This document shows, in pieces, positions 60,093 through 64,000 of a DNA stretch of 64,000 bases (positions are counted from its first letter, which is position 1; every line of letters starts with the position of its first letter). A program made the position numbers and the translations under genes. Below the pieces are notes generated by a model, which was not told the DNA's origin, ran no database searches, and saw nothing but the letters and a program-made list of their open reading frames with translations. This DNA comes from Brevibacterium sp. 'Marine' (GTDB taxonomy: Bacteria; Actinomycetota; Actinomycetes; Actinomycetales; Brevibacteriaceae). The stretch spans positions 248,001-312,000 of the forward strand of contig NZ_CP051626.1 in NCBI RefSeq assembly GCF_012844365.1, read 5' to 3'.

Positions 60093-61214
60093 TCAGAGGT
60101 CGAGGGAGATCCGTTTGCCGCAGGCGCGGGAGACACAGATCATCATCGTCTCCTGCGCCGCATGTTCCTCGGCAGAGAGCACCGAATCCCGATGATCGGC
60201 CTGCCCGTCGAGGATGACGGTTTCACAGGTGCCGCACGTGCCCTTCTGGCACGAGCTCAAGGTGCGCACGCCCGCCTTGTTGAGGGCGTCGATGATCGTG
60301 CAGCCGGCCGGCACATCGATTTCGGAGCCGTCCCCGAGCTCGACGACGAAGTCGTCGTCGGTTCCCTCGGCCTTGACCTCGGTTGCATCGGATGCCGTCG
60401 TATCGTTGCCGGTCTGACTCGCCGAGGTGGTGCCGCCGGCTCGCGGAGCAGACCGCGCCGGTGCGGTCTGCTCACTGTCTTCGTCGAAGTCCTCACTGAC
60501 CACTGAAATGCCCGGGCGGTGCTCGAAGCCGATTTCGAGTGCCCGCATCAGGGGAACAGGGCCGCAGGTGTACACGGTGGTCGGCTCGTCGCGGAGCGAC
60601 GCCCACTCCTCTGCGGCAGATACCACATCGGGTCGTCCTGCCGCCTCGGTGATGTGGATCGTCACTCTTTCTGGTCCATATTCGTCGACGAGAGAGTCTG
60701 CGAAGGCCATCGATTCCTGTCGACGACCGACGTAGAGCAGATGCCAGTCTCGACCAGCCGCGACGGCCGTGGCGATCATCGCAGTCAGCGGGGTGATGCC
60801 GATGCCACCGGCGACGAAGTACGCGGGGCCGCTCCCTTCGTAGCCGAATGTGTCACGAGGGCCGCGGACGAGCAGGGACGTGCATGAGGCAATGTTCTCG
60901 TGCAGCCAGGCGGATCCGCCGCGACCGTGGCGCTCCCGCAGCACTGCGACATGCAGGGAGTCGGCCGGACCGGCCAGGAGCGAGTAGTGGCGGATCGCCA
61001 GCCCGTTCGGCAGAGGGACTGCCACCTCGAGATGAGAGCCGGGAGCGGAACCGGCAGACGCCTCGGCGGGGGAGAGATCGATTCCGAGAACCTCGGGAGT
61101 GAGCGTGCGGACACCGCTGACGGGCACGGGGCGAAACCCCTGGCTGATGAGCATGTCGAGGTCGATACCGTCGAAATCACCGATCGCCGGGCTGCCGTGC
61201 GTGGTCGCCGTCAT
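60093..61214 (-). CDS. VanB/phthalate dioxygenase reductase-type flavoprotein with 2Fe-2S domain
   Basis: 373 residues. The flavin domain has IRHYSLLAGP (the RxYS flavin motif), the NAD domain FVAGGIGITPLTAMI and YTCGPVPLM, and the C-terminal ferredoxin domain CQKGTCGTCETVILDG with a distal Cys in MICVSRACG. Together these match the PDR family (FMN/FAD, NADH, then plant-type 2Fe-2S). An extra Ala/Thr/Ser/Asp-rich linker of about 45 residues separates the reductase and ferredoxin parts. It could feed electrons to the neighbouring P450, since no Rieske oxygenase is nearby. GGAGGACCA precedes the ATG. Confidence 0.9.
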   Translation of the reverse strand: MTATTHGSPAIGDFDGIDLDMLISQGFRPVPVSGVRTLTPEVLGIDLSPAEASAGSAPGSHLEVAVPLPNGLAIRHYSLLAGPADSLHVAVLRERHGRGGSAWLHENIASCTSLLVRGPRDTFGYEGSGPAYFVAGGIGITPLTAMIATAVAAGRDWHLLYVGRRQESMAFADSLVDEYGPERVTIHITEAAGRPDVVSAAEEWASLRDEPTTVYTCGPVPLMRALEIGFEHRPGISVVSEDFDEDSEQTAPARSAPRAGGTTSASQTGNDTTASDATEVKAEGTDDDFVVELGDGSEIDVPAGCTIIDALNKAGVRTLSSCQKGTCGTCETVILDGQADHRDSVLSAEEHAAQETMMICVSRACGKRISLDL

Positions 61215-61451
61215 TGGTCCTCCAGACGTCAGGGCCCAACGCTTCGTCGCTCGGGCCGCGTGTACGTGTCCAGTGTGGGACGAGCGGGGAGCCGGCAGCG
61301 ATCCGCATTCTCAGCCGCTGGGAATCGCAGTTGTCGCGCTCGGCGCAATCGCTGAAGAGTGGTCGTCAACCGTCAGCGTGTGTGCGAGGACGTAAAGGAG
61401 CGACCACGCAATTGCACCCGGTGATGGGACCGTCTGCGAAAGGAAACAACG

Positions 61452-62984
61452 GTGTCTCCCTTGTGGCTCATAGGCGCGCTCGCCGCCTACTTTCTCATCC
61501 TCCTCGGTGTGTCCCTGTACAAGAGACGCACCGACACAGAAACCGACTATTTTCTGGGCGGCAACACGATGCCCGCCTGGATGCTGGCCATGGCGTTCGT
61601 CGCCACGTGGTACGGCGGAAACTCAGCTCTCATCTCCGTCGACGAGGCGAATACGCAGGGTATGGGCTCATGGTGGGTTCTCGGCGGACCCACTGTCATC
61701 GCCGTGATCGCACTGTTCGCTCTGGGACCGATCATCCGGCGTGCGGGAATGTTGTCCCAGGACGGGATCATGACCTCGCGATATAACAAGACCGCCGGGA
61801 CCGTGCTCTCCATCGTCACCGCGATCTATCTCATCGTGTGGGGAGCGAGCCAGATGGTCGCGCTCGGTCTCTTCTTCATGGTCTTCTTCGAGATCAGCTT
61901 CGCCTGGGGTGTGGCTGTGGCCATCGCCTTTTCACTCGCCTATGCGATGATCGGCGGGTTCCGAGCCGTCGTGCTCACCGAGACCGCGCAGTTCGGCTTC
62001 TTCCTGCTCGGGCTCATCGTCACTTTCGTCGGCGCCGTCATCGTCTCCGGCGGACCGGATGCGATCATCCAGACGATCGAGGCGAAACGCGATGCAGCGT
62101 TCCTCAACCTGTGGGAAGGCTTCGGTCCGAACCTCGGCTATGTCATCGCCTTCGGTTTGGCGTTCACCATCGATCCCGCCGCTTGGCAGCGCCTGCAGGC
62201 GACGAGGTCCCCAAAGGAGGCGCGGAAGGTCACGGTGCATGCGATGATCTACTTCCTGCCGCTGTACTTCCTCGTCGTCTTTGCCGGAATTGCATCGATC
62301 GCGGCTTTCAACGAGCCGCCGGAGCAGGGTCTCGTAGCCACCTTGGCCACCAGCCACTTCCTGCCGATTTTCGGCGTCATCGTATTCATCGGCATCGCGG
62401 CAGCGATCATGTCGACGATCTGCACCACTCTCAACCTGTCTTCGCTCTACCTCACCGAACTGACGACGAAGGCTCTGCGCCGCGACGTCGCGGAGAAGCA
62501 GAAGGTGTGGATCGCACGAGGCGCGACGCTGCTGGCGGCGGTCATCGGCTTCGTCGTCGCCGTGCAGCTGCCGAGCGCACTGACGCTTCTCGCGCTGGCC
62601 TCCGAGATGCTGGCGGCGGGAGTCTTCTTCCCACTCGTCCTCGGCTTCTTCTGGCGGCGCGCGAACTCCGCCGGGGCCATCGCCTCGATCATCGGCGGCG
62701 GAGGTTTCATCCTCTACGGGTTCCTTATCGAACTCGGCATCGCCCTGCCGTCGTTCTGGGGAGAAGGCTCGGTGACGCGGGTGCTCATCGGCCTTGGCAT
62801 CAGCTTCGTCCTCTACGTGTCAGTATCGCTGTCGACCTCTGCCGAATTCGCCAAGGCCGACGAATTCGTCGGCCGCAGCCGTGGCAATTCCGCAGGATCG
62901 GCTGCCGCACCAGGGCTCAACGGACCCGGAGAGGGGGTCCAGGGCCATGAGCCGAACACTGTGAACACGGATTTGTCGCGATAG
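61452..62984 (+). CDS. Sodium:solute symporter (SSS) family permease
   Basis: GTG start with AAAGGAAAC upstream; 510 residues with about 13 hydrophobic helices. TDYFLGGNTMPAWMLAMAFVATWYGG is the characteristic SSS opening around helix 2, GTVLSIVTAIYLIVWGASQMVALG and YAMIGGFRAVVLTETAQFGFFLLG (the GGxxAVxxTD-type motif) follow, and AAIMSTICTTLNLSSLYLTEL is the helix 8 sodium-site signature. It is divergent from the reductase and near the ammonia lyase, so it may import that pathway's amino acid or acid substrate. Confidence 0.92.
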   Translation: MSPLWLIGALAAYFLILLGVSLYKRRTDTETDYFLGGNTMPAWMLAMAFVATWYGGNSALISVDEANTQGMGSWWVLGGPTVIAVIALFALGPIIRRAGMLSQDGIMTSRYNKTAGTVLSIVTAIYLIVWGASQMVALGLFFMVFFEISFAWGVAVAIAFSLAYAMIGGFRAVVLTETAQFGFFLLGLIVTFVGAVIVSGGPDAIIQTIEAKRDAAFLNLWEGFGPNLGYVIAFGLAFTIDPAAWQRLQATRSPKEARKVTVHAMIYFLPLYFLVVFAGIASIAAFNEPPEQGLVATLATSHFLPIFGVIVFIGIAAAIMSTICTTLNLSSLYLTELTTKALRRDVAEKQKVWIARGATLLAAVIGFVVAVQLPSALTLLALASEMLAAGVFFPLVLGFFWRRANSAGAIASIIGGGGFILYGFLIELGIALPSFWGEGSVTRVLIGLGISFVLYVSVSLSTSAEFAKADEFVGRSRGNSAGSAAAPGLNGPGEGVQGHEPNTVNTDLSR

Positions 62985-63034
62985 GTTCGTCTGACCAGTC
63001 TCTGATTCCGCCTGCCGCGGCGTACCGTTGACTC

Positions 63035-63430
63035 ATGGCGCATCCGCAGATGTTCGATGACGACGATCCGATGCTCGAGCGGGTCCGCGCGATCGCGCTG
63101 GGCCTGCCCGAGGCGGCCGAGAAGATCTCCCACGGCAGGCCGGCCTTCTTCACGGAGAAGATCTTCGCTCATTACGGCGGCACCGAGAAGCACGCCGCGG
63201 GGGAGATGGTGCAGCACCCGCAGGCACTGCTCGTCCTGCTCTATCCCATGGACGCCGAGGCGGTGCTCGAGCAGCCGGGCAGCTTCGTTCCCATGTACCT
63301 GGGGCCCTCCGGGTGGGTCGGCCTGGAAATCGCCGACCTCGATGACGGGGAGATCCGAGAACTGCTCGTCGATTCGTACCGGAACACCGCCTCGGCGAGG
63401 TTGATCAAGGCGCTCGACGCTCAGGCGTGA
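63035..63430 (+). CDS. MmcQ/YjbR family protein
   Basis: 131 residues with a CyaY-like fold: LERVRAIALGLPEAAEKISHGRPAFFTEKIFAHYGG is the standard YjbR opening, and MYLGPSGWVGLEIADLDDGEIRELLVDSY the conserved second half. Function of the family is unsettled, although DNA binding has been proposed. Probably leaderless: TACCGT sits six bases before the ATG with no ribosome binding site. A 9-mer copy encodes TASAR near the end. Confidence 0.88.
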   Translation: MAHPQMFDDDDPMLERVRAIALGLPEAAEKISHGRPAFFTEKIFAHYGGTEKHAAGEMVQHPQALLVLLYPMDAEAVLEQPGSFVPMYLGPSGWVGLEIADLDDGEIRELLVDSYRNTASARLIKALDAQA

Positions 63431-63511
63431 GCAATTGTTCGCCCTCACCCCCACACAAACTCACGGTGAACACCCTGGCCAGCGCCGCCTCGGCGGTCAT
63501 AGGGTTGGGCC

Positions 63512-64000
63512 ATGGCCAACTTCTCTGACTACACCACTCCAGCCTTCATCCCCACCATCGACCTCAACGACGGGCGTGCGATTCCGCACCTCGGGCTCGG
63601 CATCTACGCGATGAAGGGCGAGGAGGGCATCGACGCGATCGATGCGGGCATCGACAACGGCTACCGCCTCCTCGATACCGCGGTGAACTACGAGAACGAG
63701 CGCGAGGTCGGTCAGGCCATCGTGAACAACGGCATCCCACGCGAGGAACTGTTCGTCACGAGCAAGATCCCCGGTCGCCACCACGGCTTCGACGAAGCCA
63801 TCGCCAGCACCGAGGAATCGCTGGCCCGACTCGGCCTCGACTATCTCGACCTCCACCTCATCCACTGGCCCAACCCCAGCGTCGGCAAGTACGTCGAGAC
63901 CTGGGAGGGCCTCATCGAGCTGCGCGATCGCGGGCTCGTGAAGTCCATCGGCGTCTCGAACTTCACTGCCGAAATGCTCACCGAACTGACCGAGAAGACC
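63512..64000 (+). CDS. Aldo/keto reductase, N-terminal part (3' end outside window)
   Basis: 163 codons are visible before the window ends. The catalytic tetrad is complete: Asp55 and Tyr60 in YRLLDTAVNYENE, Lys85 in VTSKIP and His119 in LHLIHWP, followed by GLVKSIGVSNFTAE. This is the pattern of 2,5-diketo-gluconate reductase-like bacterial AKRs (NADPH-dependent carbonyl reduction, TIM barrel, normally about 275 residues). TAGGGT lies six bases before the ATG and no ribosome binding site is seen, so the message is probably leaderless. Confidence 0.93.
   Translation, partial: MANFSDYTTPAFIPTIDLNDGRAIPHLGLGIYAMKGEEGIDAIDAGIDNGYRLLDTAVNYENEREVGQAIVNNGIPREELFVTSKIPGRHHGFDEAIASTEESLARLGLDYLDLHLIHWPNPSVGKYVETWEGLIELRDRGLVKSIGVSNFTAEMLTELTEKT

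Overview
The window reads as a catabolic stretch of a high-GC actinobacterial chromosome. A Brevibacterium-like member of the Micrococcales is my best guess. It rests on GC-rich codon use, the many GTG starts, leaderless-looking promoters and the iterated 9-mer GCCTCGGCG, not on any marker gene. I see no rRNA, tRNA, CRISPR array, transposase, integrase or phage gene. About 56 coding genes or remnants are supported. Nearly all are uptake systems, oxidoreductases, CoA/C-C-bond enzymes and IclR/GntR/LysR regulators.

Region 1 (1-21.0 kb) is less GC-rich, less densely packed and almost free of the 9-mer. It holds a partial SDR with a BKACE (DUF849) enzyme, a fumarylacetoacetate-hydrolase-fold protein, a low-complexity Gln/Gly-rich protein, a class III CoA transferase and IclR/MFS. 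A formylglycine-generating enzyme and its cysteine-type sulfatase follow, then an MFS/cyclase pair and a six-gene redox run: Zn-ADH, Fe-ADH, aldehyde dehydrogenase, SDR and an L-2-hydroxyglutarate-oxidase-like flavoprotein. A decayed CoA-transferase copy marks its right edge.

Region 2 (21.3-36.2 kb) is dense and GC-rich. An HMG-CoA-lyase/CoA-transferase/TctCBA/IclR operon looks like a pathway for a branched dicarboxylate such as 3-hydroxy-3-methylglutarate. After it come an SRPBCC protein, a flavodoxin-fold reductase, an ABM monooxygenase-like protein, an SDR, an IclR regulator, a GMC oxidoreductase with its small subunit, a RibD-like reductase and an HpcH/HpaI aldolase.

Region 3 (36.4-45.4 kb) has a nitrate/taurine-type ABC transporter with an M24 peptidase-fold enzyme. 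A glucarate-type branch follows: KdgD, a fused alpha-ketoglutarate-semialdehyde dehydrogenase-RidA protein and a LysR regulator.

Region 4 (45.5-53.3 kb) is a phosphonate cluster: PhnD, PhnC, a fused double PhnE, a phosphonatase-like HAD hydrolase, a TIGR03366-type ADH, a TIGR03364-type FAD oxidoreductase and a divergent GntR regulator. PhnW is absent from the window.

Region 5 (53.5-64 kb) has an RclA-like flavoprotein, a 2-hydroxyacid dehydrogenase interrupted by a stop codon, IclR, a cytochrome P450, a histidine-ammonia-lyase-like MIO enzyme with an altered selectivity residue, a VanB-type reductase, an SSS permease, a YjbR protein and a partial aldo/keto reductase.

A palindrome of about 57-72 nt recurs three times just after gene ends (36.1, 45.4 and 53.3 kb). 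The most interesting leads are the P450/ammonia-lyase set, the semialdehyde dehydrogenase-RidA fusion, the PhnW-less phosphonate cluster and the repeated palindrome.
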